NCBI GenBank assembly: GCA_964020155.1
Contig: OZ026560.1
Span: 1,520,001 to 1,584,000 of the forward strand
Direction of reading: 5' to 3'
DNA: 64,000 nucleotides
DNA from: Chondrilla cf. caribensis
Lineage: Eukaryota > Porifera > Demospongiae > Chondrillida > Chondrillidae
Each line of letters opens with the position of its first letter. Within the stretch, counting starts at the first letter, position 1. The notes below the pieces were generated by a model. That model saw only the letters and a program-made list of their open reading frames with translations. It had not been told where the DNA came from and searched no databases. Of this stretch, positions 1 through 10,441 are shown piece after piece. The position numbers were made by a program, and so were the translations under genes.

Positions 1-314
1 TGCATTCCATCACCACATCTGCTGACTAAGTGCTTGTTCCAACTGTCTCAATAGTATATACAGCTATGTGTATGTTACTTTTAATAGCACATTATGATCA
101 TTTGTTGCTATTTTTAGTACAACACAGAATCCATTCAAGTATACACCATGTTGAGTGCTTCTTGTAATGACCGAAAGGTGTCTCCCGTAGAGAAAGGGGT
201 ACAGTATTATGGTTCACTTAGTTCGATTCCTTTTTCATGAAATAAGCAGAGAATTGTACATAAATCTTAGCCCTCGTGTCCTGGTCATGGCAACAGTGGA
301 TAGAGTGTATGGGA
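1..314. other. AT-rich intergenic, nothing recognised
   Basis: I see no convincing exon, RNA gene or repeat in this stretch. It ends at the first MITE-related block. Confidence 0.5.
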
Positions 315-602
315 TGAAGGTGGTCTCTGTAGACAGGTGGTCTGTGTAGAGGTGCTGGAAGGAGGTTGAGGTGACATAGCAGACAGTTCACTTAGGACAG
401 GTGTTCTCTGTAGACAGGTGGTCTTCCAGTAGAGGTGCTGGAAGGTGGTTGAGATGACATAGTGGATAGTTCAATAGTGGCCACTTAGGACAGGTGGTCT
501 TCCAGTAGAGGTGCTGGAAGGTGGTTGAGGTGACACAATGGATAGTTCAATAGTGGTCACTTAGGATAGGTGGTCTTTGTGTAGAGGTGGTCAGGTTCCA
601 CT
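315..602. mobile_element. MITE family A, expanded degenerate copy
   Basis: This copy is built from the same words as the intact ~179-bp MITEs elsewhere in the window (ggtggtcttccagtagagg, gtgctggaaggtggttgag, gatagttcaatagtggtcac). The internal module is repeated about twice. Only the right terminal repeat (aggttccact) is still recognisable. It is probably an old copy that grew by internal tandem duplication. Confidence 0.7.
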
Positions 603-1641
603 TTATTGAACTTTCCGATTGAGAGTGAACAGGAGTGTTTGGAGTACCAGACACATCAGTGAATTCCCTGATGTACTGATCAGGGAATTCACTGATACCC
701 TGATAATCAATAATTATGAGCTGATACCGATCATTGATCTGATTCTGTTCTGTTGTTCAGCAATTTACTAGTGGTTGTCAGACCAATTTGGTATCAAATG
801 TAATACATTCGCACACTCCATGGCAATCATAATACAACTCTTAGTTCTCTACTAGATGTGTGCAATGCTAATAATCAGTGTTACTCGACCGGACTCACCA
901 CTAATCAAAGAAAGTTATTCTAGCTTCCGATGCTGATATCAAACTGATACCATCAATACTGAGCAATACCATGAATACACTGTGATACCATTAATGAACT
1001 GCAATTCCATCAATACACAGAATGATGGGATAATGAGTGATGGGATTATGTCATTTACATCTGTCACTTGTAATTGTAAAGAACGCAGTCTATGAAAAGC
1101 TAAAATGCTTCTTATTGTTGTTGCTACGGTAACATAACATTCACGAGAGTGGAAATGACACAGATTGACTTTCCACCGACAGTGGCATGGTGAATGGAGA
1201 ACAAGGCTTCAACCTTCATCGCAAGTACTGTATCTTCCATCAGAGTGTGATCCTTTTACTGTTAAGAGTGGTTACAGGCATAGTTCCCTCCATGCCTCCC
1301 TTCAAGAAAGTAGAACAAAGCACTCCACCTTTGTGCGATATAACGTGAAGGCGTTGGTTGGGCTCTTCGAAACATGTCCAATGGAATGATCCTACACACG
1401 AATAATGTGGGCCCTTTGTGGGACCCCCTGATCAGACACGCAGAATGACCTTCCAGTTGTCAGACACACATAATGATCTGCCAGCTGTTGGTCCATTGGT
1501 TGGTGTGCATTTTTTCAGTGTTGTAAGTTTAGTGAGTACCCATAAGAGCCTCTGAGGGTTGAAGCATTGTACTGGGTTGATTATTGTTGTAGAAAAATGC
1601 TTCATTTTGCACAATTTGAATAGTAAAATGAACTTCTTATA
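603..1641. other. Intergenic DNA with a 17-bp-arm inverted repeat
   Basis: A perfect inverted repeat lies at 656-695: arm TCAGTGAATTCCCTGAT, 6-nt loop, then its exact complement. After it come short degenerate 'ctgatacc' and 'ccatcaatac' words up to about 1060. An open frame at 1165-1389 has no recognisable homology or splice context, and I do not call it a gene. Confidence 0.5.
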
Positions 1642-1808
1642 CACTGCAACTTGCCTACTAAGTACCCTGGTTAGTACTGTACGGACACTTCACTCAGTCC
1701 CTAATTCACGTACGCTATGTGAACCAGTACTGATAGTAAGTACCTCTGATAAGAAGTGCAGATTTGGAGTGCCCTTTGATGTACATACTGACTAAGCAAA
1801 ATGTACTG
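1642..1808. mobile_element. MITE family B copy
   Basis: The ends are inverted (cactgcaacttgc...ctaagcaaaatgtactg). The middle carries the family words 'cactcagtccctaattca', 'aaccagtactgatagtaag' and 'tacctctgataagaagt'. Other copies are near 12.5, 14.1, 17.5-18.4, 53.6 and 56.5 kb. There is no coding capacity, which suggests a non-autonomous DNA transposon. Confidence 0.7.
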
Positions 1809-1984
1809 TACTACACCTGTCACAACAGACCTGTTATCGTTCATACGTTCACTACATTTATAAATTGTTGGTTTACTGTTCAACTGAAGGACAATATTAT
1901 GAGTGTGCCTTTGGTCACTAGAACGTGGTGGCTTATACAATCCACAGAAAAAAGTAATGTATCTCTGATGTACCTCTTGTTCAC

Positions 1985-2170
1985 CCTTCGTGTACCCTTC
2001 ATGTACCTCTCGTGTACCTCTCATGTACCTCATGTACCTCTCATGTACCTCATGTGCCTCTCATGTACCTCTCATGTACCTCTCATGTACCACATGTACC
2101 TCTCATGTACCTCTCATGTACCTCTCATGTACCTCATGTACCTCTCATGTACCTCTTGTGTACTTCATGT
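1985..2170. repeat. Minisatellite of catgtacctct words
   Basis: About 15 direct copies of an 11-bp word (catgtacctct), with some shortened to catgtacct, lie in tandem. The repeat keeps several frames open, so open frames here are artefacts. Confidence 0.85.
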
Positions 2171-2254
2171 GATCAATTGCCTTATAATGTACATCAACAG
2201 TGAAGTAATTTGCAGATTTCTGTTCATGGGCCATTCAACCCTTGTCGTTAGCAC

Positions 2255-2365
2255 TCTTCACTAAAATAGCTGTATCCACTGCACCTCCACTTGGAGTAGC
2301 TGTATCCACTGCACCTCCTGTACATCACTCGGAGTAGCTGTATCCACTGCACCTCCTGTATGTAC
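2255..2365. repeat. Short tandem repeat, agctgtatccactgcacct
   Basis: Three direct copies of 'agctgtatccactgcacct' are separated by variable inserts ('ccacttggagt', 'cctgtacatcactcggagt'). They lie at the downstream edge of the Penelope-like remnant. Confidence 0.75.
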
Positions 2366-3585
2366 TGTACGTGCAGTTGCAATCTTTGCATGGCGTCTTG
2401 TGCAATCCCCTTCTTCAGTTCGCTGGGTGGTACCTTCATCGATCTTCCCCTCAGAGTGCCACGTGATTTGAAAACAGCTTTGATCCCAAATTGTTTGCAG
2501 AGTCTCTGCATGTGTTGAGAATCTCCATGTACGTAGGAAGATGAGAAAGGGTAATTTTGCTTTGTCCACTTTTCTTCACCCGTGTCACTTCCTTTATGTT
2601 GGCAGGTGATCTCATGGTTTGGATGTAGTGTTTTAGCCACTTTGTTACTGAGTTGTGCATCGGCCTTGAAAGTTGCCTTCCGACAAGTAATCTCCGTGAC
2701 AACAGATTCTGCATCACACGTTTTTAGCTCTCCGCTTTAGGCTCTTTATAACTCCAGATTTGATACTGTGATAGTGGTATGAGGTACTGTTGATACTGGG
2801 ATGGTGGTACGAGGTACTGTTGATACTGGGATGGTGGTACGAGGTACTGTTGATCCTGGGATGGTGGTACGAGGTACTGTTGATACTGGGATGGTGGTAC
2901 GAGGTACTGTTGATACTGGGATGGTGGTACGAGGTACTGTTGATCCTGGGATGGTGGTATGAGGTACTGTTGATCCTGGGATGGTGGTACGAAGTACTGT
3001 TGATACTGGGATGGTGGTATGAGGTACTGTTGATCCTGGGATGGTGGTACGAGGTATTGTTGATACTGGGATAGTGGTACGAGGTATTGTTGATACTGGG
3101 ATGGTGGTATGAGGTACTGTTGATACTGGGATGGTTGTATGAAGTACTGTTGATACTGGGATGGTGGTATGAGGTACTGTTGATGCATCTATCTGATCAG
3201 GTAGGCTTTCTGTAGACAATGGTGGTATTGTGTCCCTGCTTGCTTTCCACCAGTGCATCCAAAAATGATAGTGTTTCAATTCATCTTTTTCTCTTTTGTG
3301 AACTCGATTGATGATTGCACGAAGTTGAGATGGTGATGGAAATCATCAAGACTTGTTCAGTATGGGGGGCCACAGCACGAACATGTCGTGCACATATCTG
3401 GTCCAGGAATTTTGACAAAGTGCTGCAGTTTCCATTGCTCTTTTCTTCATTTCCATGAACATGTCAACTACAAGTGGTGAGAGAGGAGAATCCATTGCAG
3501 TACCTTCAATCTGACCAAAGAAAGAATCTTCAAACACGGAATAGGTAGAATGGAGACACAGCTCAATCAAGACACAGACATACAC
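2366..3585 (-). pseudogene. Penelope-like retroelement, decayed RT fragment
   Basis: On the minus strand, 3585-3346 encodes a diverged reverse transcriptase segment. 'GTAMDSPLSPLV' matches the GxAMGSPLSP motif of Penelope-like elements, and 'RYVHDMFVLWP' matches the catalytic RYVDD(T)F box with one Asp replaced by His. Minus 3330-3230 continues with 'HHLNFVQSSIE' and 'FWMHWW', corresponding to the post-catalytic HHLNxxHPSIxF and PFLDVL segments. After the 30-bp minisatellite, minus 2700-2400 resumes in broken frames with thumb-like sequence ('LSHLPTYMEILNTCRD', 'KSRGTLRGRSMKVP'). The N-terminal RT motifs and the GIY-YIG endonuclease are not seen. It is a dead 5'- and 3'-truncated copy. Family assignment is inferred from motif order. 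Confidence 0.75.
2757..3185. repeat. 30-bp minisatellite inside the Penelope-like remnant
   Basis: About 14 direct copies of a 30-bp unit (core ttgatactgggatggtggta plus cgaggtactg) lie in tandem, with point variants such as gatcctggg. Because 30 is divisible by three, open frames run through on both strands (repeating 'ILGWWYEVLL' on plus, 'TTIPVSTVPR' on minus). These are repeat artefacts, not genes. Confidence 0.95.
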
Positions 3586-3591
3586 AAAGTG

Positions 3592-3682
3592 TTATAATGT
3601 AGTTGAGATGACACAGTGGATGGTATAATAGTTGTCTCTTAGGATGAGTGGTCTTTGTGTATATTAGTCACACAGGCTCTAT
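3592..3682. mobile_element. Partial MITE family A fragment
   Basis: A weak match to the right half of family A (gttgagatgacacagtggat, then gtggtctttgtgta), without the terminal repeats. Confidence 0.45.
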
Positions 3683-3891
3683 TGTATGTACTCTCGGCTA
3701 GTTCTAGTCAGACTGTTGTATGAACCTGATAGTACAGTATGTACTGTACATTGGGGTGGAAACCAGGTTCATCGGAGGAACAGTTGGTACACTCCCGCTT
3801 AAAATGTATTTGGACAAAAATGCTTGATTTCGTGAATTTGGCTGTAGATACTCACGGAGGGAGAGGTTCTCACCTTAGCATGTGTGGCATA

Positions 3892-4070
3892 CAGTGGAAC
3901 CTGTACTAAAGACCACCTGTCTACAAAGACCACCTGTCCCAAGTGACCACTATTGAACTATCCACTATGTCATCTCAACCACCTCCCAGCACCTCTACTT
4001 GAAGACCACCTGTCTACAAAGACCACCTTTTCTTGGCTCCTTGGGTGGTCTTTATAGACAGGTTCCTCTG
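3892..4070. mobile_element. MITE family A, near-intact 179-bp copy
   Basis: It starts CAGTGGAACCTGTACTAAAG and ends with the inverted counterpart (gacaggttcctctg), flanked by TA on both sides. The interior is itself largely palindromic (gaccacctgtc/gacaggtggtc). The TA target duplication and the absence of an ORF fit a non-autonomous Tc1/mariner/pogo-type element (inference). Confidence 0.85.
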
Positions 4071-4195
4071 TATGTTTAGGTATTAATGGAGTTATATATA
4101 CATATCACTGCCACAGAAAAGTGTCTTGTGTGCTTATCTGGTTTCATCAGTTTATGATTTTTGGGGTTTAGCATGAAATTGGCAAGTGTGCTTCA

Positions 4196-4951
4196 ACGTA
4201 GAGCGCGCATATAAAAGGGGGGGTGGTCACACGTTTACGGAGTTTACGGAACAAAATGGCCGCCTAATGCTTCTCCCTCGAGGAGAAACAATATACATTA
4301 ACTCGTGCTCTACACAATACAAATTCTGTTACCCTTACGAGGAAGTATACACGGGAAGAAAATTGCTATAAAGGAGGCACGGAGATGCTTTGGCGGTTCT
4401 GTTCGGGAAAAAGGAAGGTCTAAAATCGTCGGGCGTCAGCTTCGATCGGATTTATTCGAGAAAAAAATTCACTTTCGAACGATTCTGCAGACACCACGCA
4501 ACTTGAGTAGCGGAAGCTGTGATAACACACAGTAACACTCCACCGTCTTTCTTCGTGCCATATAGCGAAGGAATTCTCTTCTTCTACAGCTATTCCAGAC
4601 AGCTAGCGGACGGTAAGCCGTTCGAGTTATACAATACAATTTCATCGAAAAGTGAAATTTCTGCTTGGAAAAGCGATCAACAAAGATCAAAATCAATTGT
4701 TTAGTGTATAAACGTGCGTTTTTCTTTTTATTTAGAGTTAGTGCTTGTTAACAGCTAACGTTAGGACGAGAAGAAGCCTTTTTAGAAGAGAGCTTCTTTG
4801 CGTCCGTTTGAAACTCGCGCTCAATAATGTTTTCACGGTGTGAAACCACCCACCCCCCCCCCTTTTATAGTCGAATCCCCGACACCTCCGAACACGCGAG
4901 ACGAAGATTCCGTACACGCTAGCTACGCGTTTATAAAAGCACGCTCTACGT
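4196..4951. mobile_element. Non-autonomous DNA transposon, 756 bp, TTCA target duplication
   Basis: The left end reads ACGTAGAGCGCGC and the right end, reversed, reads ACGTAGAGCGTGC: 13-bp terminal repeats with one mismatch. Both ends are directly flanked by TTCA (4192-4195 and 4952-4955). Inner sequence is also inverted: 'ataaaagggggggtggt' near 4209 pairs with 'accacccacccccccccccttttat' near 4845, with an extra ~75 bp in the right arm. No transposase frame is recognisable. Base composition (CpG-containing, G-runs) differs from its surroundings. The superfamily is uncertain; only a few have 4-bp target duplications. Confidence 0.7.
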
Positions 4952-4955
4952 TTCA

Positions 4956-5495
4956 GTGATGTCTGATTGTATTTTGATATTCCATGTGGATTACTGCAAA
5001 TTGTGCATTTTCCGTATAATAAAGTGTTGAGTGCCTTTCAGTTATTCCCACTTAATTACTACTGGTGATTAATCACTTAATTAATCAATTTCCATGTGCA
5101 CTGATGATCGATTTTAAAATTATAGCCAATTTCCAGCACTACTAAGCAGTACATTAACAATATGTACAGTACGGTGTATGTATATTGTATTGTTAATATA
5201 TACAGTATGTTTTTATTGTGTATGTGTGTATGCACTTAGTATGTGTCAAAGTAGCACTTTGCTGTTGTTTGTCAACTCTAAGTTGCGGTACTGTGCCGAA
5301 TTGAGTCTTGCTTTTGTGTTGTGGGAGTTCACTAGGGTCTTGCCTACCTACCAACCCAGTCTGAGATCTCTGCTCACTCACAATGTATATACCAATTAAT
5401 CTCAGTTATGCCAGTCGAAGTTGGTTGGCATAACTCCAGCTATTTCACACAATGTAATTATACAACCAGTCAGCCTAATCAACACCATCCTTATT
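4956..5495. other. Intergenic or UTP15 intron, no exon found
   Basis: There is an AATAAA at about 5017 and otherwise AT-rich DNA. An open frame at 5178-5399 shows no homology I recognise. It may be an intron of the UTP15-like gene downstream. Confidence 0.4.
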
Positions 5496-5674
5496 CAGTG
5501 GAACCTGTCTATAAAGACCTCCCAAGGGACCAAGAAAAGGTGTTCTCTGTAGACAGGTGGTCTTCCAGTAGAGGTGCTGGAAGGTGGTTGAGGTGACTCA
5601 GTGGATAGTTCAATAGTGGTCACTTGGGATGGTGGTCTTTGTGTAGAGGTGGTCTTTAACACAGGTTCCACCAT
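5496..5674. mobile_element. MITE family A copy
   Basis: It begins cagtggaacctgtctataaa and ends aacacaggttccacc. Its middle is the same as in the other family A copies. It lies just upstream of the penultimate UTP15-like exon, so it is probably intronic. Confidence 0.85.
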
Positions 5675-5751
5675 GCATTACACAACGGTTTCAATGTGTT
5701 ACAAGTCTTGCATCCTTTAGTTACTGCCTTGTGTGTCTCTTATTGCTGCAG

Positions 5752-6467
5752 ACACATTTGTAATCCTCTCTATACATCACTACTGGTCGACGTCTGTGAT
5801 TTAGTAATTGGTGAGTGAGTGTAACAAGAGATGTTTATACAGTAAGATGAAACCTTCAGAATACAACACAGGGTCAATTCCTGTATTTGATAACCCGCCC
5901 AATGTGACCCATGTTTATCATAAACTGTTGGATGTTTCTCTGAATGGTTGACATACGTACCTGTAGGGATAAGGTTGAACGTCACCAGCCACTGTTGATC
6001 ACAGTATGACCTCCCCTGTGCAAATTTCATGGGATTGGCTATAACGCTATGTTAACTTTCATGCTATCAGAATTTCATCTCATCAGAATATGATCATGAC
6101 CATACCATGCTTGGTGTTCTGAGCAGACGAAAACATTTTGAAAACTGAAAGTTCATATTTACTTCATGATTCTAGTTTAGATGATCCTCACTGTACATAT
6201 TGTATATACTTAGGAATTGTATATTCTATGTTTTGGGGATATACTGTATATAAAGAATAGTGTTACTATGATGTTTTCCTTATTAATTTTGTAGAAATGT
6301 ATGGCAGCCATGTGAAAAAGGGGAGTAAGATAGAAACTTTGTTTAAAGTCATGAAAACTAAAGTTGAAGTCGAGATGAAACTCCAGCGAGATCTCCTAGA
6401 AATAAAAGGAATTCTTGGGACACTGGCCACAATGTCCACCAATGACAGAAGTACAGACGTTGCATAA
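5752..6467 (+). CDS. UTP15: UTP15-like U3 snoRNP protein, last two exons
   Basis: Exons are 5752-5810 and 6295-6467 (stop TAA 6465-6467). Acceptors are tattgctgcag and ttaattttgtag; the donor is ATTG|GTGAGT. Phases agree: G plus AA gives Glu. The joined peptide reads HICNPLYTSLLVDVCDLVIE then MYGSHVKKGSKIETLFKVMK, and later LQRDLLEIKGILGTLATM. This resembles the C-terminal helical domain of UTP15 (NPRFxxVLxxxxxIIxxYxxVxGxS..., YQRELLETLGMMD). In yeast and animals UTP15 is part of the t-UTP/UTP-A complex, which acts in the nucleolus in pre-18S rRNA processing and rDNA transcription. The WD40-coding exons are not recognisable upstream; they may lie before the window or be lost. The family call rests on recalled similarity. 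Confidence 0.6.
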
Positions 6468-6764
6468 ATTTGTTACTATTTTTAGTTCCCAAGCAACGCC
6501 ATATCCGGGAAGATTGACGAATATGCTAAAAATAGTATCAGTTCATATCAGGTCTATATACGCACGTTACATAGTACGCAGTGTACACGGGTCTGATTTG
6601 CATTCGAACTATCAAAGGTAGTCTGTGTATTTTGGACGTCCGGGAGAGATCACCTGTGGCAGATCCATTTGCGGAGGTAGTCTATAACAAGGCGACCGAG
6701 GTTTACTTGTATCTTGTTGGCGAGGGTCTCTTTCGATAGACGGAGAAGGGGTCCATAGACGGAA

Positions 6765-9700
6765 ATGCCAGGTGGCGGCAACCATCCCCCCGAAATACAC
6801 AACCCTCCTAATGCTCGTTTCCAAAACGGCAACCGCGTATACAAGGTGGTACTTCTGGGTGAAGGCGGAGTTGGAAAATCCGGTTAGTCTTGAGTTACTC
6901 TCATGCGCAACATGTGTCAAGTGTAAGAATATGGAGCGTCCGTCGGTTCGCCGTACATGCGTAGGCGACCATGTTGTCGTGCAGGCTTGTGTGTATGCAT
7001 CGAAAATGCCTTCCTACGCATATTGTACATCTGATATTGTTTTCCAGCCATATTTCGGACTGGTAGGTGTTTCATTACAGTGCGTGCTTGTCGTGGGGTC
7101 TGTGTAGTGGTCGTATAAGTCACACACACACAACATACACAACACGTGCATACATAGACACACACGCACACATACACACAACACATAGTATACACACGCG
7201 CGCATACACAACGTAGTATAATATACGTACATACAGCACATGTCCATACACACACACACACAACACATACACAACACGTGCATACATAGACACATACGCA
7301 CACATACACATAACACATACGTAGTATACACACACGCGCATACACAACGCAGTATATACGTACATACAGCACATGTCCACACATACATACGTACATCCCT
7401 GCATAGTCTAGATATTTCAGTATCTCTGATAAGGTAAATTGTTTAGGGTGTTTTCTTCCTAACGCATTTATACTCCCTGTGTAGACAAAATATCTGAAAT
7501 TCCACTACTGTACATTAATGATTGCATTAGTAGTCACAAGAAAACAGTTAACCCTCTTACAGCAACCGGAGATTCAGCGTATGTAAGCAGGAGTATTAAT
7601 TTTTGTCTTGAGATAGTTCCCTATACAGTTAATGTAGCAAGCGCGTGGTTGAACTGTAGATTGTGGATTCTTCCCCGTGTTGAGACACTTGTTCGAGGGG
7701 TTTGTTGTGAGAGAGTTCTGCCGTATGTATACCTCTATTATGGAAATGGACATTGTTGGGTTGTGTGACCATGCAAATTGCGTATCCCACTTCATTGTTT
7801 ACCTAGTCTACATAAATTCTGTACTTTTATGTCTGTGTGTGTGCACAGTATTGCTTGCGTGTGATTGACAAGTCCCATTCTCACAGCTCATTGTCTCCCT
7901 GTAAGCTTATTACGTACAAGGTCGTGTGCTGTGTCTGTCTGTCAGTCACCAGAAGGGATAAACTGGAATTTACTCACAGTTTGTGTATGTGAATCTTGAT
8001 AATACGACATGGAGTGGGCAACCAGTAGCATGTCATATTATGGAGATTTTATAGCATTGGAAATGTTATGGCTATACCTTGGAATGTGGTTGGATTACTA
8101 ATAATATTGGATCGTGGAAGTCACACATTAGATGTAATTTAAGCTGTTTGGTTAACCCTGCTTCATCCAACCATGGTTTGCATTGTGCAATAATAGATAA
8201 ATGAAGGTGGGCTCTTTAGAATTCAATATGTAGAGGGCTTTATACTGTCCTAAGGTATTTTCACAGTTATAGGGTGTGTGGTGTTACGTACGTACGTACA
8301 TCGGTGGGGCATCAAGCCCACTAGTTGAAGAAGAGGTTTTTAATTACATGATAAGAAACTGGAGTCTGATAAATCGGGACTGATGGTATGTACGTATGTA
8401 TGCAAGTGGCGAAATCCTTGGAATTGAGAGGACCTTTGTGACCAACCAAAGTGACGTTTGCAACTTGAAGATGTTTGGTTTTGTGAGCTTTCACGTTGTT
8501 TTGTGGTTGACATCAGAAAGACAAACACAGTTTTTACATAACGAGGTGATTTTTCTCATTGCATCATTTTGTCCAGGTCTCATTGACAAAAATTGATCCT
8601 TATCTGTTCATCACATGTTTGTTTCATGAGGCATGTACATTCTATCATAACCACTTATCAAAATTCCATTGTATATCTGAAGCATAGAATATGCGTTAGC
8701 TTACATTCACTGGAGCGAGACCACCTGTCCCAAGTGACCACTATTGAACTATCCACTGTGTCACCTCTCAACCACCTTCCAGCAGCTCTACTGGAAGACC
8801 ACCTGTCCTAAGTGACCACTATTGAACTGTTACTGTCCACTCACTGTAATTGGATAATCGATTCAATCGCACACCAACCACCTTCCAGCACCTCTACTGG
8901 TAGACCACCTGTCTATAGAGAACCTTTTATTTGTCCCTTGGGTGGTCTTTGTAGACAGGTTCTACTGTATGTATGTACGTACATGCAGTACATATACAAC
9001 AGCCACATCTCTACAGTGTACAGTATGATCAATGACCCGAATGAGGAGTATGCATGGTTTTGACTGTGTTCAGGTAAATTTTATGTACATTAGTAGAACA
9101 ACTTGGCCAACTAGCTTATACGTATGCAATTTGATTGACATACAGTACATACGTACATACGTACATATGTATGTGGTTGTTTATTACATGCATTACATGT
9201 GTATGTATGTATGTATACATGTTCTGAGAACTGTACTCGTGTTCACTCCCAAGACTGTGCTGGGTTGTTGGGCCATACTGGGTTGTTGAACCATACTGGG
9301 TTGTTGGACCATACTGGGTTGTTGAACCATACTGAGTAGTTGGATCATACTGAGTAGTTGGACCACACTGGGTTGTTGGACCATACTGAGTAGTTGGACC
9401 ATACTGGGTTGTTGGACCATTCTGAGTAGTTGGACCATACTGGGTTGTTGGACCATACTGGGTTGTTGGATCATACTAGGTTGTTGAACTGTAGTGGCTC
9501 AAGAACATATACTGTTACAGTGTATATATGTACGTATATACATACTTCACATTGTGCATCCTCGTAGCAACTTGACTTTCCAGTGAAGTACAGTGGAACC
9601 TGTCTTTAAAGACCACCCAAGGGGCCAAGAAAAGAAGATGGTCTCTGTAGATACATACGTAGGTGGTCTTCCAGTAAAGGTGCTGAAAGGTGGTTGAGGG

Positions 9701-10378
9701 GACACAGTGGATAGTTCAACAGTGGTCACTTAGGACAGGTGGTCTTTGTGTAGAGGTGGCCATTGATACAGACTCCACTGCAGATTATTGTAATATACGT
9801 ACGTACTCTGACCATCGATTCCTGAGCCAAGGGGCAGTCCCAAGAACAGATTCCCCTGTTCATGGTATGTACGTATGTATCAAAGGGGGACTTTGTGAAG
9901 CTGAAAGACATGTGTCATAACGAGCATCCTCATTTCATGAAAGTAATTCCCATTCTCATGGTACCACATACGTATATACCTTTATGTGTATGTGTGTCAA
10001 TGGTTACACCCACTCACTTTGTTATTATACACAAACAATGTCTTCAAGAGGCCGGTGTCGTCATTCAGGGATGCCGTGTGAATTACCATTGAGGGTACTG
10101 ATGTGGGCGTACAATGGGAACAGATGTTGAATAGCGGGCTATATTGAGACCTGTCATTCCTTTTCCAAGTTACATAAGCGTATCCTGTGTGCATGACCTC
10201 CCTGCCTTGTTGAGACTAAGGGAAATGCTGAACTGGTTCTTCACATGTAGAAGCTGAAACTGACACTATAGCAAATACTTGGTGTTGGGTGATTTCAATT
10301 TTAATTCAGTGAAGTATCGATTTTTAAGGGTTTAATGCATAACAATCCATGAAATCATTTGTGCGCCCACATTTCAAC

Positions 10379-10441
<63 letters not shown>

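Noticed and set aside
1165..1389. 74-codon plus-strand open frame as a gene
   Set aside because: No homology, no coding-like composition, no splice partners and surrounded by repeats.
2746..3279. Open frames across the 30-bp repeat on both strands
   Set aside because: A period divisible by three keeps all frames open. There is no start context or homology; it is a minisatellite in a dead retroelement.
4186..4704. Short open frames inside the 756-bp inverted-repeat element as a transposase
   Set aside because: None resembles a known transposase and all are short and overlapping. The element looks non-autonomous.
6612..6920. Minus-strand 102-codon open frame over the first RIT exon
   Set aside because: It is the antisense shadow of the plus-strand exon that encodes the GEGGVGKS P-loop with correct splice phase.
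6772..7107. Plus-strand 111-codon frame starting 'MAATIPPK'
   Set aside because: It is a shifted frame of the RIT exon 1. The ATG at 6765 in another frame gives the conserved Ras N-terminus.
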